DNA from: Mycolicibacterium peregrinum
GTDB lineage: Bacteria > Actinomycetota > Actinomycetes > Mycobacteriales > Mycobacteriaceae
Direction: 5' to 3'
DNA length: 64,000 nucleotides
NCBI RefSeq assembly: GCF_001665625.1
Contig: NZ_LZSY01000118.1
Location: 124,001 to 188,000 of the forward strand
Shown here: in pieces, positions 33,356 to 42,424 of the stretch
Layout of the letters: each line of letters starts with the position of its first letter
How positions within the stretch are numbered: position 1 is the stretch's first letter
Made by a program: the position numbers and the translations under genes
The notes under the pieces: generated by a model
Seen by the model: only the letters and a program-made list of their open reading frames with translations
Database searches by the model: none
What the model was told of the DNA's origin: nothing

Positions 33356-33388
33356 TGAACACGCTGAACCTATTCACTGCTGATTCAC
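33356..33388 (-). promoter_or_regulatory. candidate Pho (RegX3) box upstream of pstS
   Basis: Read on the minus strand, GTGAAT-N5-GTGAAT forms an 11-bp-phased direct repeat (33372-33388), followed by GTTCA-N4-GTTCA (33356-33369). The same 11-bp phase occurs upstream of phoU. Response regulators of the OmpR/PhoB class bind such repeats; RegX3 is the expected one. Confidence 0.5.
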
Positions 33389-33464
33389 CTGTTGTCCGCG
33401 AGCCGTCCACTGCGGCCGAATACGTTGCCGGAGAGTTCGAAGCCGTCAACTGAAAGTGGGACAA

Positions 33465-34592
33465 GTGAAGCTCATGAGCATTGGCAAGCCGTTCGGTGTC
33501 GCGCTTTCCGCGACGGCGATCGCGGCACTCACGCTGACCGCGTGTGGCAGCGACAACAACGCCGCGGGCACCAGCTCCCCGGCCGCGGGCACCAGCTCGG
33601 CGTCGTCGGCCGAGTGCGGCGGCAAGGCCGCGCTGACCGGCGAGGGCTCGACGGCGCAGCAGAACGCCATTGCTGAGTTCAACAAGGTCTGGGGCCAGGT
33701 CTGCTCCGGCAAGAACCTGTCCTACAACCCGACCGGTTCGGGCGCGGGCGTGGATCAGTTCATCGCCAAGCAGGTCGACTTCGCGGGCTCCGACTCGGCG
33801 CTCAAGGACGATCAGGTCGCCAAGGCCGCCGAGCGCTGTGGCGGCAACGAGGCCTGGAACCTGCCGCTGGTGTTCGGCCCGGTCGCGCTGGCCTACAACG
33901 TCGAAGGCGTCGACAAGCTCGTGGTGAACCCCGACGTGCTCGCCAAGATCTTCCAGGGCCAGATCAAGAAGTGGAACGATCCGGCGGTGGCCGCGTTGAA
34001 CGCCGGCACCACCCTGCCCGACCTGGACATCAAGCCGATCTACCGGTCGGATTCCTCGGGCACCACCGACAACTTCCAGAAGTACCTGGCCGCCGCCGCT
34101 CCGCAGACCTGGACCAAGGGCGCGGGCAAGGAGTTCCAGGGCGGTGCCGGCGAGGGTGCGCAGAAGTCCTCCGGCGTCGTGCAGGCCGTTCAGGCCACCC
34201 CCGGCTCGATCGGCTACGTCGAGAAGAGCCCGGCCGCCGCGGCCGGCCTGCCCTACGCCCAGATCGACAGTGGCGCCGGCGCGGTCCCGCTGGACGACCA
34301 GTCGACCACCAAGGCCGTCGGCGCCGCCACCTTCAAGGGTGAGGGCAAGGACCTGGTGCTGGATCTGAACGCGCTGTACGCCTCGAAGGAAGCCGGTGTC
34401 TACCCGCTGGTGCTGGCCACCTACGAGATCGTTTGCTCCAAGGGCTACGACGCCGAGACCGCAGCGGCAGTGAAGTCCTTCCTGACCGTGGCCGCCAACG
34501 AGGGCCAGGCCAGCCTGTCGCAGGCCGGATACATCGCGCTGCCCGACGAGTTCAAGCAGCGCCTGCTGACCTCGGTCGAGGCCATCGCCTAG
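33465..34592 (+). CDS. pstS: phosphate-binding lipoprotein PstS
   Basis: 375 aa. Signal peptide with lipobox LTAC (C27), a Ser/Ala-rich linker, then a type 2 periplasmic-binding fold. The phosphate-binding segments GEGSTAQQNA and YRSDSSGTTDNF are clear. It captures phosphate outside the membrane for PstCAB. GTG 33465 is favoured; GTG 33456 and ATG 33474 are possible. First gene of pstSCAB. Confidence 0.95.
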   Translation: MKLMSIGKPFGVALSATAIAALTLTACGSDNNAAGTSSPAAGTSSASSAECGGKAALTGEGSTAQQNAIAEFNKVWGQVCSGKNLSYNPTGSGAGVDQFIAKQVDFAGSDSALKDDQVAKAAERCGGNEAWNLPLVFGPVALAYNVEGVDKLVVNPDVLAKIFQGQIKKWNDPAVAALNAGTTLPDLDIKPIYRSDSSGTTDNFQKYLAAAAPQTWTKGAGKEFQGGAGEGAQKSSGVVQAVQATPGSIGYVEKSPAAAAGLPYAQIDSGAGAVPLDDQSTTKAVGAATFKGEGKDLVLDLNALYASKEAGVYPLVLATYEIVCSKGYDAETAAAVKSFLTVAANEGQASLSQAGYIALPDEFKQRLLTSVEAIA

Positions 34593-34646
34593 TAGCCGGA
34601 CTGGCTTTAGAGGACGGATTTGGGCGAGGATGGATTTACCGACCGC

Positions 34647-35702
34647 ATGACGACCAGGGGCCCCGACGGGACGACAGTGACAACGCCGAATCCAGCTGAT
34701 TCGGGGTCAGGGGAGACGCTCGCCTCCCCCCACCCCGAGCCGGCACCTATATCCACCAATCCGTCCAAGGGAGCCAAGGTTCGCCTTGGCGACCGAATTT
34801 TCCGTGGGCTCGCCGAAGGCTCAGGCGTCCTGATCGTCGCGCTGATCGCGGCGATCGGGGTGTTCCTGCTCTGGCGCGCAGTTCCGGCGCTGGCCCGTAA
34901 CGAGGAGAACTTCTTCCTCTACGGCGGCAACTGGATCACCACCGACACGTCCGCGATGCACTTCGGCATCTTCGATCTGCTGCAGGTGACGGTGTTCGTC
35001 TCCCTGTTCGCCCTGGTGCTGGCGATGCCGGTGGCCTTGGGCATCGCGATCTACCTCACCCAGTACTCGTCGAGGCGACTGGCGGGTCCGCTGGGCTATC
35101 TGGTGGACCTGCTGGCCGCGGTGCCGTCGATCGTCTACGGCGTCTGGGGCCTGTACGTACTGGCGCCGGCGATCAAACCCTTTGCCGTTTGGCTCAATAC
35201 GAACTTGGACTGGCTGTTTCTGTTCAAGACGGGCAACGCCTCGGTCGCCGGAGGTGGCACCATCTTCACCGCAGGCATCGTGCTTGCGGTGATGATCCTG
35301 CCGATCATCACCGCAGTGACCCGCGAGGTGTTCACCCAGACCCCGCGCGGCCAGATCGAAGCCGCGCTGGCGCTCGGCGCCACCCGCTGGGAAGTGGTGC
35401 GTACGACGGTGCTGCCTTTCGGCTTGTCCGGCTACATCAGTGGCGCGATGCTCGGTCTGGGCCGGGCGCTCGGTGAGACCATCGCACTGCTGATCATCCT
35501 GCGCGGCACCCAGACCGCGTTCAGCTGGTCGCTATTCGACGGCGGCTACACCTTCGCCAGCAAGATCGCAGCCACCGCAAGCGAATTCAACGATCAGTAC
35601 AAGGCGGGCGCCTACATTGCCGCCGGCCTGGTGCTGTTCATCCTCACCTTCGTGGTGAACTCGCTGGCTCGCGCCGCGGTCGCCGGAAAGGGACGCTCAT
35701 GA
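34647..35702 (+). CDS. pstC: phosphate ABC transporter permease PstC
   Basis: 351 aa, six membrane helices after a roughly 45-residue cytosolic extension. The EAA loop that contacts PstB is visible (QIEAALALGATRWEVVRTTVLP). ATG 34647 is used; TTG 34620 would add nine residues. The stop overlaps pstA (ATGA). Confidence 0.95.
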   Translation: MTTRGPDGTTVTTPNPADSGSGETLASPHPEPAPISTNPSKGAKVRLGDRIFRGLAEGSGVLIVALIAAIGVFLLWRAVPALARNEENFFLYGGNWITTDTSAMHFGIFDLLQVTVFVSLFALVLAMPVALGIAIYLTQYSSRRLAGPLGYLVDLLAAVPSIVYGVWGLYVLAPAIKPFAVWLNTNLDWLFLFKTGNASVAGGGTIFTAGIVLAVMILPIITAVTREVFTQTPRGQIEAALALGATRWEVVRTTVLPFGLSGYISGAMLGLGRALGETIALLIILRGTQTAFSWSLFDGGYTFASKIAATASEFNDQYKAGAYIAAGLVLFILTFVVNSLARAAVAGKGRS

Positions 35703-36613
35703 CCTCCACGCTTGAGCGGCCGGTCAAGGCGCCTGCGTTCCAGGGCGTGAGTCTGCGCCGCAAGCTGACCAACCACCTCGCCACGGTGCTGGTGACCATG
35801 TCGTTGCTCGTCGCCCTGGTGCCCCTGGCCTGGGTGCTGTACTCGGTGATCGTCCGTGGCTGGAGCGCATTGACCTCAGCCACATGGTTCACCAACTCCC
35901 AGGCCGGGATGACGACGTTCACCGCAGGCGGCGGTGCCTACCACGCGATCGTCGGAACCCTGCTGCAAGGCATCGTGTGTTCGCTGATCTCCATTCCGAT
36001 CGGCGTGATGGTGGGTGTGTACCTGGTCGAGTACGGCGGAGGTACCCGCCTCGGCAAGGTCACCACGTTCATGGTGGACATCCTCACCGGTGTGCCCTCG
36101 ATCGTCGCCGCACTGTTCATCTACGCATTGTGGGTGGCCACGCTCGGGTTCGGCCGGTCCGGCTTCGCGGTGTCACTGTCGTTGGTGCTGTTGATGATTC
36201 CGGTGATCGTGCGGGCCACCGAGGAGATGCTGCGCATCGTCCCGATGGATCTGCGCGAAGCGAGTTATGCGCTGGGCGTACCGAAATGGAAGACCATCGT
36301 CCGCATCGTGATCCCGACGGCGCTGTCGGGCATCGTGACCGGGATCATGCTGGCGCTGGCCCGCGTGATGGGCGAGACCGCGCCGTTGCTGATCCTCGTC
36401 GGTTACGCCCAGGCGATGAACTTCGACATGTTCGGCGGCTTCATGGGATCGCTGCCGGGCATGATGTACGACCAGATCTCGGCGGGTGCCGGCGCCAATC
36501 CGGTGCCCACCGACCGCCTGTGGGGTGCGGCGCTGACGCTGATCCTGCTGATCGCGCTGCTCAACATCGGCGCTCGCACGGTTGCCAAACTCTTTTCCCC
36601 CAAGAAGGTGTAG
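35699..36613 (+). CDS. pstA: phosphate ABC transporter permease PstA
   Basis: 304 aa with six membrane helices. The EAA loop reads LREASYALGVPKWKTIVRIVIP (about residues 183-204). Forms the translocation pore together with PstC. Begins in an ATGA overlap with pstC; 9 nt separate it from pstB. Confidence 0.95.
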   Translation: MTSTLERPVKAPAFQGVSLRRKLTNHLATVLVTMSLLVALVPLAWVLYSVIVRGWSALTSATWFTNSQAGMTTFTAGGGAYHAIVGTLLQGIVCSLISIPIGVMVGVYLVEYGGGTRLGKVTTFMVDILTGVPSIVAALFIYALWVATLGFGRSGFAVSLSLVLLMIPVIVRATEEMLRIVPMDLREASYALGVPKWKTIVRIVIPTALSGIVTGIMLALARVMGETAPLLILVGYAQAMNFDMFGGFMGSLPGMMYDQISAGAGANPVPTDRLWGAALTLILLIALLNIGARTVAKLFSPKKV

Positions 36614-36622
36614 GAACTATCC

Positions 36623-37399
36623 ATGGCCAAGCGGCTGGATCTCAAGGACGTCAACATCTATTACGGCGCGTTCCATGCCGTTGCCGAGGTTTCGCTGTCG
36701 GTGCAGCCGCGCAGCGTGATGGCTTTCATCGGCCCGTCGGGTTGCGGTAAGTCGACGGTGCTGCGGACGCTGAACCGCATGCACGAGGTGATCCCCGGCG
36801 CTCGCGTCGAGGGCTCGGTGCTGCTCGACGGTGAGGACATCTACGGCGCCGGGGTGGACCCGGTGGGTGTGCGCAAGACGATCGGCATGGTGTTCCAGCG
36901 TCCGAACCCGTTCCCCACCATGTCGATTCGTGACAATGTGGTGGCCGGTCTGAAGCTGCAGGGCGTGCGCAACAAGAAGACCCTGGACGAGGTGGCGGAA
37001 CGCTCGCTGCGCGGCGCCAACCTGTGGAACGAGGTCAAGGACCGGCTGGACAAGCCGGGCGGTGGCCTGTCCGGTGGTCAGCAGCAGCGGTTGTGCATCG
37101 CCCGCGCGATCGCGGTGCAGCCCGATGTCCTGCTGATGGATGAGCCCTGCTCGGCGCTCGACCCGATCTCGACGCTGGCCATCGAGGACCTGATCTCTAC
37201 GCTCAAGCAGGATTTCACGATCGTCATCGTCACGCACAACATGCAGCAGGCCGCCCGGGTGAGTGATCAGACCGCGTTCTTCAACCTCGAGGCCACCGGC
37301 AAGCCCGGCAAGCTGATCGAGATCGACGACACCGAGAAGATCTTCTCCAACCCCACCCAGAAGGCCACCGAGGACTACATCTCGGGCCGCTTCGGCTGA
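36623..37399 (+). CDS. pstB: phosphate ABC transporter ATP-binding protein PstB (PhoT)
   Basis: 258 aa. Walker A GPSGCGKST (37-45), signature LSGGQQQRL (about 150), Walker B LLMDEPCSALD and the H-loop VTHNMQQA are all intact. Energises phosphate import through PstCA. The end is followed by a 12-bp hairpin. In M. tuberculosis the phoT gene sits here apart from pstSCA; here the whole transporter is together. Confidence 0.96.
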   Translation: MAKRLDLKDVNIYYGAFHAVAEVSLSVQPRSVMAFIGPSGCGKSTVLRTLNRMHEVIPGARVEGSVLLDGEDIYGAGVDPVGVRKTIGMVFQRPNPFPTMSIRDNVVAGLKLQGVRNKKTLDEVAERSLRGANLWNEVKDRLDKPGGGLSGGQQQRLCIARAIAVQPDVLLMDEPCSALDPISTLAIEDLISTLKQDFTIVIVTHNMQQAARVSDQTAFFNLEATGKPGKLIEIDDTEKIFSNPTQKATEDYISGRFG

Positions 37400-37419
37400 G
37401 TCTCCTCCCACATTTCTTC

Positions 37420-37481
37420 CGCGAGCAGACGCAGACTCGCACTATCTGACTCGTGAACGTGCGATTTCACGTCTGCTCGCG
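37420..37481. terminator. inverted repeat between pstB and the quinone oxidoreductase gene
   Basis: 12-bp perfect arms CGCGAGCAGACG / CGTCTGCTCGCG enclose a 38-nt loop. It lies between two convergent genes, so a bidirectional terminator is likely. Confidence 0.5.
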
Positions 37482-37486
37482 AGGGA

Positions 37487-38461
37487 TCAGGGTGTGAGCA
37501 CGACGCGGGTTCCCGAGGGCTCCCCGCCGGCCCAGACCTCGGCAACGTCGGCCAATGCCCTTGGCTGGGTGCGTAATTCGAGCCGGCCGTCGGCGACCAT
37601 CTGAAACAACTCCGGCAGCGCCTCGGTACGGGCCTTGACCAGGACCTCGGGCGGGACACTGCCGATGCCGACCCCGCTCAGGGTGATCCCGGTGCCGCGC
37701 AGCACCCCGGCGTCCAGGGGCAGCGTCGGCCCCGCCATCGACCCGATCTGCACGAACCCGGTCGGGTGGTAGTGCGCGGCCGGATGGGCGCCGGCCAGGG
37801 CGGTGAGCGCCTCCGCGGCGGGCTCGCCCCACAGGTAGTCGAGCACTGCGTCGAACGGGCGCTCGGCGTGCATCTGAGCGACCACGGCACCCAGGTCCTG
37901 CTCGCCCATGGCGATGGTCGCGTGCGCCCCGGCCGACCGCAGCCACGCAAGCCGCTCGGTGTTGCGTCCGGCCGCTACCACCATCCCGGCGCCGAACATG
38001 GCCGTGGCCAATTGCACTGCCATCGAACCGGTTACGCCGGTGGCGCCCAGTACCAGTACGTGATCGCCGGGCTTGACGGCCGCGGCGTGCGCCAGTGCGG
38101 TCCAGGCCGAGATGCCCGGATTGGGCAGCGCGGCGGCAGTCACCGAGTCGACGTGCTCAGGGATCTCGACGCCACCGTCTGGCTGGACCAGCGCGCGCTG
38201 CGCCATCATGCCGGAGGACCCCAGCGCACCGGTGTAGATCCGACGGCCGTCGGCGAGCCGGGCGATGCCGTCCACGCCGGGAATGGCTGGGAGATGAATC
38301 TCCTTGCTGGCGTAGTGCTTTCCTGACACCAGGGCTCGGGTGAGGTTGGTCAGGGCCGACGCCTCGACCTCGGCCACCTCGGCTCCGTCGCGCGCTTCGG
38401 GCTCAGGGACCTCGGTATAGACGGGGTGTCGCCCCCACTCGGTGACCACGGCAGCCAACAT
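37487..38461 (-). CDS. zinc-independent NADPH:quinone oxidoreductase-like MDR protein
   Basis: 324-aa medium-chain dehydrogenase/reductase of the quinone oxidoreductase type. The NADP-binding motif reads VLVLGATGVTGSMAVQLA (about 153-170). The zinc-binding cysteines of alcohol dehydrogenases are absent. It likely reduces quinones or enones with NADPH. Divergent from a MarR-type regulator whose putative operators lie between them, so its expression is probably controlled by that regulator. Confidence 0.85.
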   Translation of the reverse strand: MLAAVVTEWGRHPVYTEVPEPEARDGAEVAEVEASALTNLTRALVSGKHYASKEIHLPAIPGVDGIARLADGRRIYTGALGSSGMMAQRALVQPDGGVEIPEHVDSVTAAALPNPGISAWTALAHAAAVKPGDHVLVLGATGVTGSMAVQLATAMFGAGMVVAAGRNTERLAWLRSAGAHATIAMGEQDLGAVVAQMHAERPFDAVLDYLWGEPAAEALTALAGAHPAAHYHPTGFVQIGSMAGPTLPLDAGVLRGTGITLSGVGIGSVPPEVLVKARTEALPELFQMVADGRLELRTQPRALADVAEVWAGGEPSGTRVVLTP

Positions 38462-38489
38462 GGCGACTCCTTTGGTTTCTGAAGATATG

Positions 38490-38503
38490 GTTTCTATGGA
38501 AAC
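38490..38503. promoter_or_regulatory. candidate MarR operator 1
   Basis: Perfect inverted repeat GTTTC-TATG-GAAAC just upstream of the oxidoreductase start. It shares the GTTTC/GAAA core with the second site at 38536. Confidence 0.45.
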
Positions 38504-38533
38504 AATCTACGCATCGCCGCGGTCGGTGGCAAG

Positions 38534-39058
38534 ATGGTTTCCGTGAAAACCAAACTCGAGCTGATCGACGCCATCACGGCACTGATCGCCACGGTGGGCG
38601 ATCGGCTCGGTAACGACGGGGACGGCGACGCGGAGCGTGATTTCATGGCCGCCGGATGCCCGCAGCGCCTGCAGCAGTTGGTGCGGACGCTACCCACGTC
38701 CTCGATGCACCTGCTGGCAGAGATCGCCGAAGGTCCGGTCAGTGTCGTCGGGCTGGCGGCGCGCTCCGGCCGGCTCAAGGGCACGGTCTCCAAGCATGTG
38801 CAGCGACTCGTGGAGGCGGGCCTCGTCGTCCGCACGCCGGTGCCCGGCAACCGCAAGGAGATCGAGCTCGGTCTGACCGTGGACGGAGAACTGGTCGCCG
38901 ACGTGCACCGGAGGATGCACGACGAGATGAACCGTGGGGCCCGTGACTTCCTGCTGCGCTACAGTGGGGCTGACCTGCAGGTATTGGTGAAGATCCTGGG
39001 GGACCTGGCCGGGGCGCACAAGGACGGGGTCCGCCTCGTGCCGCCCGACCGGTCCTGA
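38534..39058 (+). CDS. MarR-family transcriptional regulator
   Basis: 174 aa with a winged helix in the middle: SSMHLLAEIAEGPVSVVGLAARSGRLKGTVSKHVQRLVEAGLV (about 55-98) contains the HTH, followed by a wing with PVPGNRKEIEL. Flanking helices would form the dimer interface. ATG 38534; GTG 38543 is an alternative. It shares a short intergenic space with the oxidoreductase gene. The inducer is unknown, probably a phenolic or electrophile. Confidence 0.85.
   Translation: MVSVKTKLELIDAITALIATVGDRLGNDGDGDAERDFMAAGCPQRLQQLVRTLPTSSMHLLAEIAEGPVSVVGLAARSGRLKGTVSKHVQRLVEAGLVVRTPVPGNRKEIELGLTVDGELVADVHRRMHDEMNRGARDFLLRYSGADLQVLVKILGDLAGAHKDGVRLVPPDRS
38536..38551. promoter_or_regulatory. candidate MarR operator 2 over the regulator start codon
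   Basis: GGTTT-CCGTGA-AAACC inverted repeat overlapping the first codons of the MarR gene. Same core as site 1, 46 bp away, suggesting autorepression. Confidence 0.4.
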
Positions 39059-39061
39059 GTT

Positions 39062-39727
39062 CTACTTCGAGGAAACGGAGTCGTCTTCCGGGTAGGAGCC
39101 GGTGACCTGGAAGATGACCCGACGGGCGACCTCGACGGCGTGATCGGCGAAGCGCTCGTAGAAGCGGCTCAGCAACGTCACGTCGACGGCAGCGGTCACG
39201 CCGTGCTTCCACTCCCGGTCCATCAGCACCGAGAACAGGTGGCGATGCAGGTCATCCATCGCATCGTCTTCCTCCTGGATCCGCGCGGCCTTCTCCGGAT
39301 CCTGGGTGAGCAGCACCTCACGCGCGGCGTGTCCCAATTCGACCGCCACCCGGCCCATCTCGGCGAAGTAGCCGTTCACTTCCTCCGGCAGCACGTGCTG
39401 CGGGTGGCGCCGGCGCGCGATCTTCGCCACATGCAGTGCCAGCGCGCCCATCCGGTCCACATCGGCGACGATCTGAATCGAACCCACCACCGAGCGCAGA
39501 TCACCGGCAACCGGCGCCTGCAGCGCGAGCAACACGAACGCAGACTCCTCGGCCTGGGTGCTCAGCGTGCTCATCTGGTCGTGATCGCTGATCACCTGTT
39601 CGGCAAGTGCCAGATCGGCCTGCAACAGCGCCTGGGTGGCGCGCTCCATCGCGGTACCCGCCAACTCGCACATGGCTCCGAGTTGGTCCGTGAGTGAATG
39701 CAGCTGCTCGTGGTATTGGGTACGCAT
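39062..39727 (-). CDS. phoU: PhoU phosphate-signalling protein (PhoY2, Rv0821c homolog)
   Basis: 221 aa, all helical, two PhoU repeats (about 10-105 and 115-210). Each has the metal-binding acidic pattern (DRMGALALHVAKIA and YERFADHAVEVARRV). It connects the Pst transporter to the SenX3-RegX3 system and keeps the Pho regulon off under high phosphate. Convergent with the MarR gene. The upstream region carries an 11-bp direct repeat like that at pstS. Confidence 0.95.
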   Translation of the reverse strand: MRTQYHEQLHSLTDQLGAMCELAGTAMERATQALLQADLALAEQVISDHDQMSTLSTQAEESAFVLLALQAPVAGDLRSVVGSIQIVADVDRMGALALHVAKIARRRHPQHVLPEEVNGYFAEMGRVAVELGHAAREVLLTQDPEKAARIQEEDDAMDDLHRHLFSVLMDREWKHGVTAAVDVTLLSRFYERFADHAVEVARRVIFQVTGSYPEDDSVSSK

Positions 39728-39771
39728 GCTGCAAGATTAGGCGGTCAGCGGCCGTGTCGTCACGATGCAAC

Positions 39772-39789
39772 GGTGAACGAACGGTGAAT
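39772..39789 (+). promoter_or_regulatory. candidate Pho (RegX3) box upstream of phoU
   Basis: GGTGAAC-N4-GGTGAAT, an 11-bp-phased direct repeat 45-62 bp upstream of the phoU start. Same half-site as the pstS box. Confidence 0.45.
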
Positions 39790-39811
39790 GCCGTCCATGC
39801 GGGTCACCGGC

Positions 39812-42187
39812 TTATTCGCAGGTGGTGTCCGCGGCGTTGGTGACGGTCAGGTCCTCGGGCAGATGTGTCGGGCTGGCGCCGCTGCCCTTCAGCACGTGCA
39901 CCTGCACTTCCGACCCGCTCGGGGTCGGGGCGTTCACCGTGTAGAAATCAGAGCCCAGCACCACCTGCACCACGCTGCCCATGCCCGTGACCCGCTCGAT
40001 GGTCGGGTTGGTGAAGGAGCTGGCCACGGTCGCGGCCGCCTCCTCGTTCCCGGGGGAGAAGAACACCGTGGTCGCCGGCAGCGTGCTCGGGTAGTCGTCG
40101 GGGGTGTTGACGTTGAAGCCGTGTTCCTGCAGTTCGGTAGCCGCTGTGGAGGCCAGGCCGCTCTGGCCCGTCGAGTTCGACACCTGCACCGTGACCTGCT
40201 GCGGTTCGGTGGTGATGGCGTTGACCATCTCACCGCTGTCGGTGGCCGGCGCGGGCGCCGGAACCGACGAGGGCGTCGCTGATGCTTCGGGGGGAGCGGC
40301 AGCCTGGACGGACGATGTCGCCGATTCGGGAGTGCCCGGGACCGGGGTGTTGTCCGGGTTCTTCTCACCAGGGAGCGGGTCGTCGTTGATGATCGCGTCG
40401 AACAGGGAACGCATGTCGTCGGTTCGCGGGACCTCGTTGCCGTACTCGTCGGCGTAACCCACGGTCGGCACCGTCACGAACGTGATCCGGCCCGCGTTCA
40501 CCCCTTGGACCGACTGCCCGAGGTCGACGAGGTCCCTGGTCCTGATGTTGTCGACGAAGCTATCGCTGATGAACATGTTGACCACGTTGTTCAGCTTGTT
40601 CAGCGAGAAGAAAGTGTCGCGGGAGATGAGCGTCCGCAGGAGCGACGAGAGGAACAGCTGCTGTCGTTTGATGCGGCCGTAGTCCCCGTTGTACTCGGTG
40701 GTGACCTGGCGGGCCCGCACGTAGTTCAGCGCGGTGTGGCCGTCGATCGTCTGACGACCGGCGTTGGCCAGCACGGTGCCCAGCTCGTAGTCCTCAAGCG
40801 GGGTGGTGCTGCACACCTCTATCCCCCCGAGTGCGTCGACCATCTTCGAGAAGCCGGCGAAGTCGACGGCCATGAACCGGTTGATGGAGAGGCCGGACAG
40901 CTTCTGGATCACCTTCACCAGGCATTTCGGACCGCCGAAGGCGAAGGCCGAGTTCAGCTTGGTTTCGGTGTAGACCTCGTCCGGGCCGTAGGTCTCCGTC
41001 TCTTCGTCGTACAGCGGGCCATACGTCGCGGTCTCGGCGTTCCAGGGCTCGCACTTCATCGGAGTGATCGAGAGGTCACGCGGGAACGACACGGCGACCA
41101 CACGTCGCCGGTCCGCGGGGATGTTGACCAGCATGATCGTGTCCGACCGGGCGCCACCGGCGTCCTCGGTGCCGCCGGCGCCCATGCCGCCGTTTTCACC
41201 GAACCGGCTGTCGGTGCCGACGATCAGGAAGTTTTCGTCACCGAACTGAGCGTTGGGGTCGACGATGTCGCGCGAATTGAGGTCGAGCGCGGCCACCTTG
41301 TTGAGGCTGTTGTTCTTCGAGCTCTGCCACTGCCAGGCCCCGCCGGTCAGCACCAGGGTGAGGACCGCGAGCATCGCCGCGGCGGCTCGGCCGGCCAGCA
41401 TCACGCGGCGGTTGATCGGTGGCCGCACCCGTTCGATCTCGTCGGTGTCGGCGCGATCGTGCTCGGAATCGTGCTCGTCCGCCGAGGTCGGGCGGACCCG
41501 CCACGACGGGCGTGCCTTGGGGACGTCGTACTCGTAGACCGCCAGGGCCGGCAATACGTCGGTGTTCTCGACGTCGATCTCGCGGTGATCCGGCGAGGCC
41601 TCGAAGGGCTCCTCGAAGCGTTCCTCGAAAGGTTCCGGGTAGTCCTCGGCCTCGGGAGAATCCCGGGGTTCGTCGAGTTCGGCGTCGATCCGCACCGCTT
41701 CGATCACGTCGGTCGGGTCGGGCACCCGCGGGCGGACGTACGCCGGTGCGTACGCAGGTTCAGGTTCGACTTCGAGCTCGGGTTCAGGGTCCGGCTCTGG
41801 CTCCGGGTCCCAGGCGTGGGCGGGCTCGGACTCGGGCTCCGGCTCCGGATCCCAGGCGTGGGCGGGCTCGGACTCGGGCTCCGGCTCCGGATCCCAGGCG
41901 TGGGCCGGTTCCAGGTCGGGCTCGGGCTCGTCGGGTTCCAGCCGATGACGGGTCGGTGCGTATCCGGTTCCGGCGACCTTGGCGATCAGATCGGCGACAG
42001 TTACCCCGTCGGCGTGACTGCCGGTGGGCTCATCGAGGGGCGAATCATCGGGTGAAGGCGGATCCTGGCGTTCCCACGGCGCGGCGCCTGGCAAAGGTTC
42101 CCGGGATCGGGTAATCCATTGGTTGTCCGACGAATCCTCCGGAGCGCGGCGCCGACGGCCGGGAGTGGCGTTATCACCGTCACTCAT
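39812..42187 (-). CDS. LytR-CpsA-Psr (LCP) family cell-wall ligase (Rv0822c homolog)
   Basis: 791 aa. A cytosolic N-terminal region of about 270 residues is rich in Pro, Glu and Asp and holds 14-residue tandem repeats (AHAWDPEPEPES...). One membrane helix follows (about 275-297), then the LCP catalytic domain (about 320-600; FLIVGTDSR, SDTIMLVNI, FPRDLSI and YVRARQ) and a LytR_C domain (about 690-775). LCP enzymes attach arabinogalactan to peptidoglycan in mycobacteria. Convergent-side neighbour is phoU. Confidence 0.92.
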   Translation of the reverse strand: MSDGDNATPGRRRRAPEDSSDNQWITRSREPLPGAAPWERQDPPSPDDSPLDEPTGSHADGVTVADLIAKVAGTGYAPTRHRLEPDEPEPDLEPAHAWDPEPEPESEPAHAWDPEPEPESEPAHAWDPEPEPDPEPELEVEPEPAYAPAYVRPRVPDPTDVIEAVRIDAELDEPRDSPEAEDYPEPFEERFEEPFEASPDHREIDVENTDVLPALAVYEYDVPKARPSWRVRPTSADEHDSEHDRADTDEIERVRPPINRRVMLAGRAAAAMLAVLTLVLTGGAWQWQSSKNNSLNKVAALDLNSRDIVDPNAQFGDENFLIVGTDSRFGENGGMGAGGTEDAGGARSDTIMLVNIPADRRRVVAVSFPRDLSITPMKCEPWNAETATYGPLYDEETETYGPDEVYTETKLNSAFAFGGPKCLVKVIQKLSGLSINRFMAVDFAGFSKMVDALGGIEVCSTTPLEDYELGTVLANAGRQTIDGHTALNYVRARQVTTEYNGDYGRIKRQQLFLSSLLRTLISRDTFFSLNKLNNVVNMFISDSFVDNIRTRDLVDLGQSVQGVNAGRITFVTVPTVGYADEYGNEVPRTDDMRSLFDAIINDDPLPGEKNPDNTPVPGTPESATSSVQAAAPPEASATPSSVPAPAPATDSGEMVNAITTEPQQVTVQVSNSTGQSGLASTAATELQEHGFNVNTPDDYPSTLPATTVFFSPGNEEAAATVASSFTNPTIERVTGMGSVVQVVLGSDFYTVNAPTPSGSEVQVHVLKGSGASPTHLPEDLTVTNAADTTCE
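41811..41904. repeat. 42-bp in-frame tandem repeat in the LCP gene
   Basis: Two identical 42-bp copies (41811-41852 and 41853-41894) and a partial third, coding for the 14-residue Pro/Glu repeat. Length variation between strains is likely. Confidence 0.8.
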
Positions 42188-42424
42188 GTCGTTACCGGCC
42201 TCCGACTCTTCGAACTAGTGCATGCGCGTCGGTGCGCATCGTTCCTGCGTTGTGTGAATGGGTGCTGCTGAGGTTTTCTCCTCATCTCTTCTAGCAGCAC
42301 TGTGCCGGACTGGCTACCTGAGCCGGCCGCGGCAAGGTTTTCATCGTACTGAGCGACCCTGAGCCTGAGCTAGACCCAACCCGGTGACAGTGCCGTCTCG
42401 ATGTCATCTCGGAGCGAGCCCAGC

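Noticed and set aside
41811..41904. Possible CRISPR-like direct repeats
   Set aside because: The repeats are contiguous, in frame, and code for a Pro/Glu repeat in the LCP protein; there are no spacers. No CRISPR array was seen in the window.
40505..42055. 516-codon plus-strand frame opposite the LCP gene
   Set aside because: Antisense shadow; the minus strand carries a complete LCP protein with membrane helix and LytR_C domain.
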